64,000 nucleotides of DNA from NCBI GenBank assembly GCA_026982315.1, contig JALSHI010000025.1, forward strand, positions 144,574 to 208,573, read 5' to 3'. Shown piece by piece: positions 8,913-18,262 of this stretch. This DNA is from Lysobacterales bacterium. Lineage in GTDB: Bacteria; Pseudomonadota; Gammaproteobacteria; Xanthomonadales; Marinicellaceae. Each line of letters opens with the position of its first letter. Within the stretch, counting starts at the first letter, position 1. The notes under the pieces were generated by a model. The model saw only the letters and a program-made list of their open reading frames with translations, did not search any database and was not told the origin of the DNA. A program made the translations under genes and the position numbers.

Positions 8913-11900
8913 TGAATGCACCTGATCTTCACAACCCGCCCCAAACACACATTCTGGATATTCCTGCCACCGGACCGGTGCTGATTGAAGCCAATGCAGG
9001 GACTGGAAAAACCTACACCCTGGTACATTTGTACCTGCGTTTACTGCTGGAAAAGCAACTATTACCGTCGCAAATTCTGTTGCTGACATTCACCAATGCC
9101 GCTACGGATGAATTGCGCGTGCGTTTGCGCGAACTGCTTCGCACCGCCCATGCCGCCATGCATTCGGCGAACCCGGCCCAGGACATGGATCCCACCCTCC
9201 ATGCCATCATCAGCCGTTTTCACAGTGAGCATCACCGCGATTGGCTCAAGTGGTGCCTGGTCAGCTTCGATCAGGCCGCGATTTTCACCATCAATGGTTT
9301 TTGCCAGCGCATCCTGGAGGATTACAACCATCTTTGCGGCTCACCCGCGTTAGCGGAACTGGACGAGGACAACGGCGAGCAATTGCAAAATATTCTGGCC
9401 GATTACTGGCGTTTGCAAGAAGCCGAGATTGATCCGAGTTTGCTGCGATTTGTCCACCAGGCGGGTATTCGGATCAGGCATGTGGGCAAAACAGCTTCCG
9501 ATAAAGGGTTGCAGAAACTGGTTAGCGGCAAACAAAACAAGGGTGGGTTTAGCGATATTAATGTCCCCAAAGCGCCGGACAGCAAGGACTTGGCTCAGCG
9601 TTTTCACAGCCTCGAAAGCCGCTGGCAGACCGACAAAGAGAATCTGATACAGAAACTGGTAGATTCTCCCATCAGTCGCCTGACCAAAACAAAGTGGCAG
9701 AGTATGCACAGGGATATGGAAGCATTTTTTTCTTCAGGCGCCCTTGGCGGAACGTATCTCAAATACTTTAACGGCCTGGAAAAAGATAAACTGCCTTACA
9801 AGAAAGGGCACGATGCCAGCGACTATCCTGACGACGATTTTTTTACCGGGTTTGGCGCCCTTTATCAGGGCATGCTCTTGTTTGTTCAGGCCTTTCGCTA
9901 TAACGCCTGGACCTATGCCTCCGAGCAATTCCGGCAGCGACTGAAAACCCACGGGCATTATCGCTATCAGGATCAAATCGCACTGGTTCACCAGGCTGTC
10001 ACCGCAACCGGTAGTCACTCGGCCCGGAAATTGCGGCAAAAAATCACACAGCAATGGCCGGTGGCCTTCCTGGACGAATTTCAGGACACCGATCAACAGC
10101 AGTTTGAAATTTTTTCCAGTTGCTACTTGGCCGATGACGTGCCGTCAGACCAGTTGAATCTGGTGATGGTTGGCGATCCGAAGCAGGCCATTTACGGCTT
10201 TCGCGGCGCCGATGTGTTTGTCTACGAAGAAGCCAAAAACCGTATGCGCCAATGGCAGGGCGAAAATCATCAATCGGCTTCAGAACAGGGCAAAACACCA
10301 CGCATTCTGGCCTTGACCACCAATTGGCGTTCAACCCCGATGCTTATCGATTTTGTTAATGCGTGCTTTTCTGCGGACTTGCCGCTTAATCAGAACAGCG
10401 AAGAAACCGCCCCGCCGTTTGTTCTGCCGCATATCGGCTATCAGGCTTCTTGTGCGCCGGATGCCCATCAGACGCCACAGCCATTGCCGGATCCGCTTCT
10501 CAGCCAGCCTGTTGTTTTGCTTCATCAAAAGCCCGACGCATCCAGTAGTACTGAAAACAGCGACCTTCAAGTGCCCGCGATACCCCCGGAAACATGGGTG
10601 ATTGATGAGATTCGCCGCTTGCTGGCCCTGGCCGATCAATCGGATGCGGAAAGTGGCAGCCAAGACCATGTTCTTGGCCCCCAAAGCATCGCCATTTTAC
10701 TTCCCAAAAACGACCTGTGCCTGCAGTGGTACGAACGTTTGCTTCAGGCTGGTTTCCCCGCCACCTTGTGGAGTGAGCAAAAGGTTTTTGAGACCCAAAT
10801 GGCCCAGGATGTTTTTTATCTTATGCGGGCCATTTTGCGCCCCACGGAAGAAAATATCCGTGCCGTTTTGCTTTCCTCGTTTTGTGATTTTTCTATGGAT
10901 GAACTGTTGCGTGACACTGAAACCTTGCAGTCATGGCATGCGTATCTGCTGTCACTGGACAGCCTGTGGCGCAGCCAGGGTTTGACCTCGGTGCTCGATG
11001 CTGTGCAGAACCACCGGCAACTGCCACGGGGAAACGCGTTTGTGCCATGGTTGAAGCGGATAGACGGAGAGCGCCGGGTCACGGATTTTAACCATCTGCT
11101 GGAATTACTGGCCGAGGAAGAAACTCAAGGGCGAAGCGGGGAAAAACTGCTGCAATGGCTGGCGGAAAATATCCAGGCTGTACAAAGCGATAACCATGAA
11201 GCCGCCAAGCGCCGTCTGGAAAGCGACAAGCCGGGGATCAGTATCATGACATTGCACAAGTCCAAGGGCTTGCAATTCCCGGTGGTGTTTATGCCAAACC
11301 TGGAGGATTGCAAGAGCACGCCACCAAACACAGACAAGCCACCTGTTCTCTGGCCGGTTTGTCACTATCACCGGTCCGAACCACAAACAGACGATTCCCG
11401 CTGGCAGGCGGTCACTGACTGGCAGACCGGTGCCGAGGGTCGCATCAGCAGCTACCGGGAAGACCTGTCTGAACGCCGCCGTTTGTTGTATGTCGGCATG
11501 ACCCGGGCCGAACAGCGTCTATATTTGATTTACCAACAACCCGACTCAGGACTCGCTTCCTGTGTTTTTGCCCCTTATGCACAATTGTTACAAACAGATG
11601 ATTTTTCTGCCTGGGTCTGTACTGGCAACCAATTGATGCAGCAGACAGGGCAGGGGGCTGTCACCCGGCAGATCACGCCTTTTGACACGTCACAAGCTGA
11701 TGACGTGCCGTTGGCGCCAAAAAGGTTTACCGCCTTCAAGCGACTCCAGGAGGTTGTTCAAGTCGGCAGCTTTAGCCGCTTGGTGAGTGATCTGGGACAC
11801 GAAGCCAAAGACTTTTTTCACGAGCCCATGCTTGAATCGCCAGAACTGGACCCAAACCCTGTTACAAGGCAAACAGCGCCTGTTTCTGTCGCAGAGCAGT

Positions 11901-12628
11901 TTCTGCATTTTCCCAAAGGCCCGGTTGCAGGCACTTGTTTTCATGAAATAATGGAGCATTGCCCATTAAAAAATCCCCATCAGTTGTCAGAAAACAGCGT
12001 CGTCCAGGCGCTGGAAAAGTTCGGGTTTCCGGTGACAGGTATCATTGGCCCTGACAATCAGCCCATCGACTGGTCGCAATGCTTGCGTAAACACGCCATC
12101 ACGGTGTGTGAAACACCTCTGAATGATACCGGCCTGCGACTGGATAGCGGCGACGAATACTGGCCGGAAATGGAATTTTTGTTGCCAGCCACCCGCCTGC
12201 AGGCGGCACAGGTTAATGACTGGCTGGGCATCCACAGAAAGCAGCCTGTACAGGTGCTTTCCAAGGAACAGATAACCGGATTCCTGGGTGGGTTCATTGA
12301 CCTAATTTTTAGCCATGACGGCCGCTTTTATGTGGTGGATTACAAGACCAATCACCTGGGCTACAGTGTCGAAAATTACTTGCCTGAGTCCCTGCAGACT
12401 GCCATTGAGGCGCATCACTATGACTTGCAGTATTTGCTTTACTCGGCAGCAGTGGTTCGCCTGTTACGCCAGCATGTTCAGGATTTTGACTATGAGCGCC
12501 ATTTTGGTGGTGTCTATTATCTGTTTGTGCGCGGTATGGGACTGGACGCAACCTATCCACAGGCCGGAGTGTATTTTAATCGTCCTGAAAAGTCCCTGAT
12601 TGAAGCGATTTTAGAGGTGATGGCATGA
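8912..12628 (+). CDS. recB: RecBCD enzyme subunit RecB (helicase-nuclease)
   Basis: A 1238-residue 3'-5' SF1 helicase and nuclease. Walker A is ANAGTGKT (about residues 27-34). Helicase motifs include VAFLDEFQDTD (motif II), VMVGDPKQAIYGFRGADVF (motif III region), TLTTNWRS-like ALTTNWRST (motif IV) and MTLHKSKGLQFPVVF (motif V). The C-terminal RecB nuclease domain carries FIDLIF and VVDYKTN (about 1128-1147), containing the metal-binding and catalytic residues that cut DNA and respond to Chi. Length and order match the family. The end overlaps recD (ATGA at 12625-12628), so RecB and RecD should be made in coupled amounts. Nothing suggests loss of function. Confidence 0.96.
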   Translation: MNAPDLHNPPQTHILDIPATGPVLIEANAGTGKTYTLVHLYLRLLLEKQLLPSQILLLTFTNAATDELRVRLRELLRTAHAAMHSANPAQDMDPTLHAIISRFHSEHHRDWLKWCLVSFDQAAIFTINGFCQRILEDYNHLCGSPALAELDEDNGEQLQNILADYWRLQEAEIDPSLLRFVHQAGIRIRHVGKTASDKGLQKLVSGKQNKGGFSDINVPKAPDSKDLAQRFHSLESRWQTDKENLIQKLVDSPISRLTKTKWQSMHRDMEAFFSSGALGGTYLKYFNGLEKDKLPYKKGHDASDYPDDDFFTGFGALYQGMLLFVQAFRYNAWTYASEQFRQRLKTHGHYRYQDQIALVHQAVTATGSHSARKLRQKITQQWPVAFLDEFQDTDQQQFEIFSSCYLADDVPSDQLNLVMVGDPKQAIYGFRGADVFVYEEAKNRMRQWQGENHQSASEQGKTPRILALTTNWRSTPMLIDFVNACFSADLPLNQNSEETAPPFVLPHIGYQASCAPDAHQTPQPLPDPLLSQPVVLLHQKPDASSSTENSDLQVPAIPPETWVIDEIRRLLALADQSDAESGSQDHVLGPQSIAILLPKNDLCLQWYERLLQAGFPATLWSEQKVFETQMAQDVFYLMRAILRPTEENIRAVLLSSFCDFSMDELLRDTETLQSWHAYLLSLDSLWRSQGLTSVLDAVQNHRQLPRGNAFVPWLKRIDGERRVTDFNHLLELLAEEETQGRSGEKLLQWLAENIQAVQSDNHEAAKRRLESDKPGISIMTLHKSKGLQFPVVFMPNLEDCKSTPPNTDKPPVLWPVCHYHRSEPQTDDSRWQAVTDWQTGAEGRISSYREDLSERRRLLYVGMTRAEQRLYLIYQQPDSGLASCVFAPYAQLLQTDDFSAWVCTGNQLMQQTGQGAVTRQITPFDTSQADDVPLAPKRFTAFKRLQEVVQVGSFSRLVSDLGHEAKDFFHEPMLESPELDPNPVTRQTAPVSVAEQFLHFPKGPVAGTCFHEIMEHCPLKNPHQLSENSVVQALEKFGFPVTGIIGPDNQPIDWSQCLRKHAITVCETPLNDTGLRLDSGDEYWPEMEFLLPATRLQAAQVNDWLGIHRKQPVQVLSKEQITGFLGGFIDLIFSHDGRFYVVDYKTNHLGYSVENYLPESLQTAIEAHHYDLQYLLYSAAVVRLLRQHVQDFDYERHFGGVYYLFVRGMGLDATYPQAGVYFNRPEKSLIEAILEVMA

Positions 12629-14349
12629 ACGCCACGCAGCCGTTGACCGCACAAAACCCGGCCAGCCACGCCATTGATGGACAATGGGAAGTTGTCAAGG
12701 GTTTTTTGCAGCGCCGCCAGGCCAGTGAAGCGGTCAAGGCAACTTGTCGGCTTCTTTTGGAAAACACCCGCGCCAGCGGCTCGACCACCATGAGCATGCG
12801 ATCCTTACAAGCCAGCGGCATCGACCTGCAAGCCAGTGATCCCCAGGTCAGTCCAGACGGACACAGCGGCGTACTGGTGGCTCACCAGAGCCAGGTCGGT
12901 TTTCGCCGCCACTGGAACCAGGAAAGCGCCATAGTCAGGGACTTTTTTGCCCAGCCAGATCCGCATGAACACTTTATTCCCACTGGCGCCAGCCAAAACC
13001 CGGCCCTGTTAGACGCTATGGCCGCCAGTTTGCCACAGGTCCGCATAAGCGATAGCCATAAACAAGCCCTGAAAACGCTGGAACAGGGGCGGCATCTTCT
13101 TATCAGCGGTGGCCCGGGAACGGGAAAAACCACCGCGTTAACATACCTGCTCCTGTTTATTCTGGCTCATCATCCAGGCGCTTCCATTGGATTGTGCGCG
13201 CCCACCGGAAAAGCCGCGCAGCGCATGAGTGAGAGCCTGGCCCAGGGGCTGAGCAACATTCACTGGCAAGCGCTTGAGCAAACCGGGCAGGGCAGTAAGC
13301 CAAGCATTTCGGATGCACTCAAAAATGTCTCTGGGCAAACCATACACCGCCTGCTGGGCTATCGGCCCGAGCATAACCAATTACGCTACCATGCCAAAAA
13401 ACCAGCGCCTTATGACGTATTGATTGTGGACGAAGCCTCCATGCTGGATCTGTCTCTGATGCAGGCAATCATGACGGCCTTGAAGCCCGGGGCGGAGTTG
13501 ATTTTATTGGGAGACGCCAACCAATTGCCACCGGTAGGTTGCGGCGCGCCTTTCGCTGACCTGTGTCATCTGGCGCAGATGTCAGGCAGCGAACAATGGA
13601 TCCAATTGGATACCAATTATCGGTTTGCCCCACAATCCGGCATCGCCACTGCAGCCAGAGCAGCGCTGGATAATGATGCGGAAACCCTGCTGGCAGTCAG
13701 TCATGTCAATAAGCCATCCTCCGGAGGATTTTCCTTTATACCGGCGCAAACAGCGAGTGAGCGCAAAGCGGCTTTAGCCCACTGGTTGAAAACCATTCCG
13801 GCGGAGATGATCGCCAATCAGCAATTCAAGGTTTTGTGCGCCACGAATCATGGGCCCGGCGGCGTTTTGGAGGCCAATGCCATGGTGGCGGAAATTCTCG
13901 GAAAAAAAACCGGCCCCGACCCTTTGCACAATCCCCATGAGGGCCTGCCAATCATGGTGCTGAGTAACGACTACTATCGACAAGTCTTTAATGGCGATAT
14001 CGGCATCGTCCACTGGCGCGATGGACAATGGATGGTCAAGTTTGATCGACAGGAGGCCGGATTGCCTCGATGGTTGCCGTTGAATGCCCTGCGACATTGG
14101 CAAAGTGCCTATGCCATCACCATACACAAAAGCCAGGGCTCGGAGTATCCGTGGGTACTGGCCCTGATAGAAGATGCGCAAAACACCGAACTGGCGGACG
14201 CGAAATTGCTTTACACCGCCATCACCCGCGCCAGCCACCACTTTACCCTTGTCAGCTCACCGGGCGTCATCAAGCAGGTTTTGACCCGCAATGGCAGACG
14301 AAACACCTTTATGCGCAGCATGGCCGCCAGTGGTCAAAGCTCAACTTAG
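12625..14349 (+). CDS. recD: RecBCD enzyme subunit RecD (5'-3' helicase)
   Basis: A 574-residue SF1B helicase, close to E. coli RecD (608). Walker A is GGPGTGKTTAL (about residues 162-172); motif Ib/II region contains CAPTGKAAQRMSE and VDEASMLDLSLM; motif III GDANQLPPVGCGAPF; motif VI-type AITIHKSQGSEYPWV and LLYTAITRA near the end. RecD drives the faster strand and restrains RecA loading until Chi is met. It is the last gene of the operon. About 160 bases follow before the tRNA promoter; they contain two weak inverted repeats (CGATCA/TGATCG at 14387-14405 and TGGCT/AGCCA at 14421-14435) that may end the transcript. Confidence 0.95.
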   Translation: MNATQPLTAQNPASHAIDGQWEVVKGFLQRRQASEAVKATCRLLLENTRASGSTTMSMRSLQASGIDLQASDPQVSPDGHSGVLVAHQSQVGFRRHWNQESAIVRDFFAQPDPHEHFIPTGASQNPALLDAMAASLPQVRISDSHKQALKTLEQGRHLLISGGPGTGKTTALTYLLLFILAHHPGASIGLCAPTGKAAQRMSESLAQGLSNIHWQALEQTGQGSKPSISDALKNVSGQTIHRLLGYRPEHNQLRYHAKKPAPYDVLIVDEASMLDLSLMQAIMTALKPGAELILLGDANQLPPVGCGAPFADLCHLAQMSGSEQWIQLDTNYRFAPQSGIATAARAALDNDAETLLAVSHVNKPSSGGFSFIPAQTASERKAALAHWLKTIPAEMIANQQFKVLCATNHGPGGVLEANAMVAEILGKKTGPDPLHNPHEGLPIMVLSNDYYRQVFNGDIGIVHWRDGQWMVKFDRQEAGLPRWLPLNALRHWQSAYAITIHKSQGSEYPWVLALIEDAQNTELADAKLLYTAITRASHHFTLVSSPGVIKQVLTRNGRRNTFMRSMAASGQSST

Positions 14350-14510
14350 GCATGGCAATGAGCGCACACTTCGTGATGTGGTCAATCGATCATTCTCTGT
14401 GATCGGGCGCATTTTGTCTGTGGCTTTTTTAGCCATATCCGGGTAAAATACCGGCCAGATTTACAGCTGAATGTAGGTTTGAAAAAAGCCATTATTTTTT
14501 CAAAAAGTGG

Positions 14511-14539
14511 TTGACCTAAAAGCCGTAAATCAGCATAAT
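14511..14539 (+). promoter_or_regulatory. Sigma-70 promoter of the tRNA unit
   Basis: TTGACC (14511-14516) and CATAAT (14534-14539) are separated by exactly 17 bases, 12 bases before the mature tRNA-Ala end. Between them and the tRNA lies a GC-rich CCCGC stretch that could act as a stringent discriminator, as is usual for stable RNA promoters. Confidence 0.75.
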
Positions 14540-14551
14540 ACCCGCTCTTTC

Positions 14552-14627
14552 GGGGCTATAGCTCAGCTGGGAGAGCGCTACACTGGCAGTGTAGAGGTCG
14601 GCGGTTCGATCCCGCCTAGCTCCACCA
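14552..14627 (+). tRNA. tRNA-Ala, anticodon GGC
   Basis: A 76-base cloverleaf. Acceptor GGGGCTA pairs with TAGCTCC (one G-T pair), the D arm is GCTCAGCTGGGAGAGC, the anticodon loop CTGGCAG reads GCC codons, and the T arm contains GGTTCGATCC. The 3' CCA is encoded (14625-14627). It is the first gene of a two-tRNA unit, outside any rRNA operon in this window. Confidence 0.96.
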
Positions 14628-14665
14628 AAAAAATTTGATCCTGGGCACAGAGCAAACACATGTGC

Positions 14666-14741
14666 GTCCCCTTCGTCTAGAGGCCTAGGACTCCGCCCTT
14701 TCACGGCGGCAACAGGGGTTCGAATCCCCTAGGGGACGCCA
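14666..14741 (+). tRNA. tRNA-Glu, anticodon UUC
   Basis: A 76-base cloverleaf. Acceptor GTCCCCT pairs with AGGGGAC, the anticodon loop is CTTTCAC (anticodon TTC), and the T arm is ggGGTTCGAATCCCC. The 3' CCA is encoded (14739-14741). It lies 38 bases after tRNA-Ala and just before a strong terminator, so both are probably cut from one precursor. Confidence 0.96.
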
Positions 14742-14752
14742 CTTTTACAGCT

Positions 14753-14779
14753 AAAAACCGGCATTATGCCGGTTTTTTT
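14753..14779 (+). terminator. Rho-independent terminator of the tRNA unit
   Basis: ACCGGC (14757-14762), loop ATTAT, GCCGGT (14768-14773) followed by T residues; A residues on the 5' side extend the pairing. It starts 12 bases after tRNA-Glu. Confidence 0.9.
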
Positions 14780-14870
14780 ATGCCCTGTCACTTCTGCTTC
14801 CCGGCTCGTGGCTGGCAGACTGAAATTGACGAAAATAATAGCAGGGTGGGTAGCGCGATGCCAGGGGAGT

Positions 14871-14897
14871 GGATTCCCGCTTTCGCGGGAATGACGG
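14871..14897 (+). repeat. Dispersed palindromic repeat, family A, copy 1
   Basis: A short GC-rich palindrome: ATTCCCGC, loop TTTC, GCGGGAAT, followed by GACGG. Further copies lie at 15076-15093 (right half), 20781-20805, 20886-20912 and, inverted and slightly decayed, at 21344-21370. Found only between genes. It resembles REP-type elements. Confidence 0.8.
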
Positions 14898-14934
14898 TGA
14901 GTACCATCATCCCAGGCGAGGCACTCTCTTTCTT

Positions 14935-14975
14935 CGTCATTCCGGGCGAGCACAAGCGAGACCCGGAATCCATTC
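14935..14975 (+). repeat. Dispersed repeat, family B, copy 1
   Basis: An imperfect palindrome of about 40 bases: CGTCATTCCGGG at the left, a centre GCGAGCACAAGCGAG, and ACCCGGAATCCA at the right. Nearly identical copies are at 15208-15247 and 20946-20983, and a decayed inverted copy at 20714-20756. Its ends share CATTCC/GGAAT with family A, so the two may be related. Confidence 0.8.
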
Positions 14976-15075
14976 TTCAGTGTCACGCAGTTCCCAATTA
15001 GGCATAAAACCACAGGTTTCTCGAGTGTCATCAACGGGTGCCTACCTCGGTAAGCCCTGTGGTTGCGGGTACTCC

Positions 15076-15093
15076 TTTTTCGCGGGAATGACG
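15076..15093 (+). repeat. Dispersed repeat, family A, partial copy
   Basis: Only the right half (TTTCGCGGGAATGACGG type) of family A is present, preceded by CTCC and T residues instead of the left arm. It looks like a decayed or truncated copy. Confidence 0.6.
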
Positions 15094-15207
15094 GCGAGGG
15101 GGGCGAGAATGACGAAAAGTCCTGCCATTGCGGCTGTTTTCCTTTCCCGATCATTGCGGGTGAGTCTCCTTATTCTTTACCATTCCAGGCGATTCCCCTT
15201 ATTTCTC

Positions 15208-15247
15208 CGTCATTCCGGGCGAGCACAAGCGAGACCCGGAATCCATT
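15208..15247 (+). repeat. Dispersed repeat, family B, copy 2
   Basis: Identical over its whole length to copy 1 at 14935 (left arm CGTCATTCCGGGC, right arm GAGACCCGGAATCCA). The identity of two copies 270 bases apart points to recent spread or gene conversion. Confidence 0.8.
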
Positions 15248-15415
15248 ATCACAGCTAACAATACTGACAACATTGCTGATAACCCGCCTGTATGACACAC
15301 AACCAGAAACCGAATGACTCCTGACAGCGAATCAACCATGACCAATGGACTATAGGCAAAGGTTGGATTGCTGTTAGAATTGATGAGTTATTCAACCCCA
15401 TCAGGAGATTTTTTC

Positions 15416-18175
15416 ATGAAATTCAAACAATGGCTCCTGGCCGTCTGCGTGACGATACTGGCACTGGCTGGTGTGAGCCAGGCCAAAGACAAGGCCGAAG
15501 CCGATTTGCAAGACATCACCATTCCCTACACCAAGTATGTGTTACCCAATGGGTTGACGCTATTGGTTCACGAAGATCACAAAGCGCCCATTGCCGCTGT
15601 CAATGTCTGGTATCACGTCGGCTCCAAGGATGAAAAAGAAGGCCGGACCGGCTTCGCCCACTTGTTTGAACACTTGATGTTCAATGGCAGTGAAAACTAT
15701 AACGACGACTGGTTCAAACCTTTTGACAGGGTGGGCGCCACTGGTATGAACGGCACCACCAACCAGGACCGCACCAATTACTTTGAAGTGGTGCCAAAAA
15801 ATGCCCTGGACATGGCTTTATGGATGGAATCTGATCGCATGGGACATTTGCTGGGCGCGATTGATCAGGCCAAGCTGGATGAGCAGCGGGGCGTGGTGCA
15901 GAATGAAAAGCGCCAAGGCGAGAACCAGCCTTATGGCAAGGTTTTCTACACCATTTTCCAGAATGTGTACCCCAAGGGCCACCCGTATGCACATTCGGTT
16001 ATTGGCTCTATGGAAGACCTGAATGCGGCCACTTTGGACGATGTTCGGGAGTGGTTCAAAACCAACTATGGCGCCGCCAACGCCACACTGGTGGTCGCCG
16101 GTGACGTGAACCCTGAGGAAGTCCATAAAAAGGTGCTGAAATACTTCGGTGATATCCAGTCTGGCCCACCTTTGAATAAGCAAAAAGTTTGGCCAGCCAA
16201 ACGCACAGGAAAACATGAGCAGGTTATGTACGATCGGGTGCCACAAGCCCGTGTGTACAAAATCTGGAATGTGCCGGAGTGGGGCAGTGCTGAGGCGGAT
16301 TATCTTGATTTGGTTTCCTCCGTACTGTCCGGCGACAAAAAATCACGGCTGTATAAGCGACTGGTTTATGACGAAAAGGTCGCCTCGGATGTAGAAAGTT
16401 TTTCTTTCAATTCAGAGTTGGGTGGGCTGTTCGGCATTATCGCAACCGCTTTGCCCGGCAAAGACCTGAAATATATCGAAAAGGCCATTGATGAAGAAGT
16501 TGATAAATTTGTCAAGAAAGGCCCCACAAAAGAGGAAATGAAACGAATCAAAACCGCTTATCGCGCCGATTTTATCAAGGGCATGGAGCGAGTCGGGGGC
16601 TTTGGCGGCAAATCGGATATCCTGGCGCGCAACCAGGTTTTTGCCAATGATCCGCATCATTACCTGAAGAGCTTCGCGCGTATTGACAAAGCTCAAGGCA
16701 AAGATCTCACCAAAGTGGCCCAAGAATATCTGACCGATGGCGAATATCAGCTTGAAGTTCTGCCTTTCCCGGATTACAAGCCAGTGGCGACAACAGTCGA
16801 CCGGAGCAAAATTCCCGACGCCGGAGAGCCGCCAGTGGCGAAATTCGACAAGCTCCAAAAAACCACTTTATCCAATGGATTGAAGGTTATTTTGGCGCAG
16901 CGCGATGCTGTTCCGGTGGTTAATTTCAATCTGTTGGTGGATTCCGGATATGCCGCAGACCAAATGCTCAAACCTGGCACAGCCAATCTGACCATGAACA
17001 TGCTGGATGAAGGCACCAAAAAGCGCGATGCTTTGAAAATTTCTGGAGATTTGGCGCAACTGGGTTCCGACCTGCGCACCAGTGCCGGCCTGGATAATTC
17101 CTCTGTCTCCCTGACAACATTAAAGGAAAACCTGGATCCATCCCTGGACATTTACAGTGATGTCATTCTTCACCCGGCTTTCCCGGAGCAAGAGTTCAAG
17201 CGCCTGAAAAACCAGCAAATAGCCGCCATTCGGCAAGAAAAATCGTCCCCTCAAGGGGTGGCATTCCGTGTACTGCCACAATTGTTGTACGGAAAAGGTC
17301 ATGCCTATTCCTTACCGTTTTCCGGCTCAGGTGATGAACAGTCTGTGGCCTCCATGAGCCGTGAGGACCTGAAAAAATATTATCAGGACTGGTTCAAACC
17401 CAATAACGCCACTTTGATTGTGACCGGCGATATCAGCATGGAAGAGCTCAAACCCAAGCTGGAAAAAGCCTTACAGGACTGGAAACCGGGGCCAGTGCCA
17501 GCAAAAAAACTGGCTACGGTCAACAACCCGCAAGAATCGATAATTTACGTGATTGATCGCCCGAACTCCCAACAATCCATGATTCTGGCGGCTGAATTGT
17601 TGCCTCAATATGGCCAGGATGATGAAGTCGCCCTGGATCTGATGAATGAGGTATTGGGTGGCAGCTTTAATTCGCGCATCAATATGAACTTGCGCGAAGA
17701 CAAGCATTGGGCCTACGGTGCACGGACAATGATTTTGGACACCCAGGCGCAACGGCCGTATCTGGTCTGGGCGCCGGTTCAAACGGATAAAACCGCTGAG
17801 GCCATGGCGGAAATCCATAAAGAACTGACCGGCATCATCAGTGACAAGCCAGTCACTGAATCTGAATTCAGCCGGGCCAAAGACAAAAAGGTGCTTACCT
17901 TGCCCGGCCGATGGGAAACCGCCAAAGCCGTTGGCCGCGATATCGCCAAGATGGTGAAAAACAAGCTACCGGATGACTATTGGGACAAATACCCGCAGGC
18001 TGTGCGCGCGGTTAAACTGGAAGAAGTCAATACGGCGGCCAAAAAACACGTCAAGCCCGGCCAATTAACCTGGGTCGTGGTAGGGGATATGGCCAAAGTC
18101 GAAGACAAGATTCGGCAACTTGGTTATGGCAAGGTCATCAAGCTGGACAAAGATGGAAACCCGGTTAACCCCTGA
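15416..18175 (+). CDS. Secreted M16 family zinc peptidase (double-domain)
   Basis: A 919-residue protein from the ATG at 15416, chosen because AGGAG lies 9 bases upstream and a signal peptide (about residues 1-23, ending VSQA) starts there; an in-frame ATG at 15368 lacks both. The first M16 half has the inverted zinc motif HLFEH (His82, Glu85, His86) with the third ligand probably Glu164 in VQNEKRQGE. The second half (from about residue 480) has no zinc motif, as is normal for the paired inactive domain. The size is that of PqqL/pitrilysin-like periplasmic peptidases, which degrade peptides. It is a single-gene unit with its own terminator. A second M16 enzyme, a lipoprotein, is at 31029-33923. 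Confidence 0.9.
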   Translation: MKFKQWLLAVCVTILALAGVSQAKDKAEADLQDITIPYTKYVLPNGLTLLVHEDHKAPIAAVNVWYHVGSKDEKEGRTGFAHLFEHLMFNGSENYNDDWFKPFDRVGATGMNGTTNQDRTNYFEVVPKNALDMALWMESDRMGHLLGAIDQAKLDEQRGVVQNEKRQGENQPYGKVFYTIFQNVYPKGHPYAHSVIGSMEDLNAATLDDVREWFKTNYGAANATLVVAGDVNPEEVHKKVLKYFGDIQSGPPLNKQKVWPAKRTGKHEQVMYDRVPQARVYKIWNVPEWGSAEADYLDLVSSVLSGDKKSRLYKRLVYDEKVASDVESFSFNSELGGLFGIIATALPGKDLKYIEKAIDEEVDKFVKKGPTKEEMKRIKTAYRADFIKGMERVGGFGGKSDILARNQVFANDPHHYLKSFARIDKAQGKDLTKVAQEYLTDGEYQLEVLPFPDYKPVATTVDRSKIPDAGEPPVAKFDKLQKTTLSNGLKVILAQRDAVPVVNFNLLVDSGYAADQMLKPGTANLTMNMLDEGTKKRDALKISGDLAQLGSDLRTSAGLDNSSVSLTTLKENLDPSLDIYSDVILHPAFPEQEFKRLKNQQIAAIRQEKSSPQGVAFRVLPQLLYGKGHAYSLPFSGSGDEQSVASMSREDLKKYYQDWFKPNNATLIVTGDISMEELKPKLEKALQDWKPGPVPAKKLATVNNPQESIIYVIDRPNSQQSMILAAELLPQYGQDDEVALDLMNEVLGGSFNSRINMNLREDKHWAYGARTMILDTQAQRPYLVWAPVQTDKTAEAMAEIHKELTGIISDKPVTESEFSRAKDKKVLTLPGRWETAKAVGRDIAKMVKNKLPDDYWDKYPQAVRAVKLEEVNTAAKKHVKPGQLTWVVVGDMAKVEDKIRQLGYGKVIKLDKDGNPVNP

Positions 18176-18200
18176 CCTCATTGCCGTACGGAAGAAAACA

Positions 18201-18225
18201 AAAAGGGCGCTTATTGCGCCCTTTT
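18201..18225 (+). terminator. Terminator after M16 peptidase gene
   Basis: AAAAGGGCGC (18201-18210), loop TTATT, GCGCCCTTTT (18216-18225). The A and T runs on both sides make it symmetrical, so it may also serve the convergent FHA-like gene. Confidence 0.88.
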
Positions 18226-18262
18226 CCGTATCCAGTCAAAAGACAGTGTTTATGTGCTAAGC

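Larger units (their letters stand above)
14781..15415. other. Gene-free region holding dispersed palindromic repeats, leader of M16 gene
   Basis: No credible gene lies between the tRNA terminator and the M16 peptidase start. The first 480 bases are a patchwork of two repeat families (listed separately) and decayed pieces of them. Open frames across this stretch run through the repeats in several frames at once and have no ribosome site or homology I recognise. The last 120 bases are ordinary sequence and should contain the M16 promoter; AGGAG at about 15403-15407 is its ribosome-binding site. Confidence 0.7.

Noticed and set aside
14869..15258. A 129-codon open frame over the first repeat block
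   Set aside because: It runs through repeat copies A and B; repeat palindromes give open frames on several frames at once. No ribosome site, no family.
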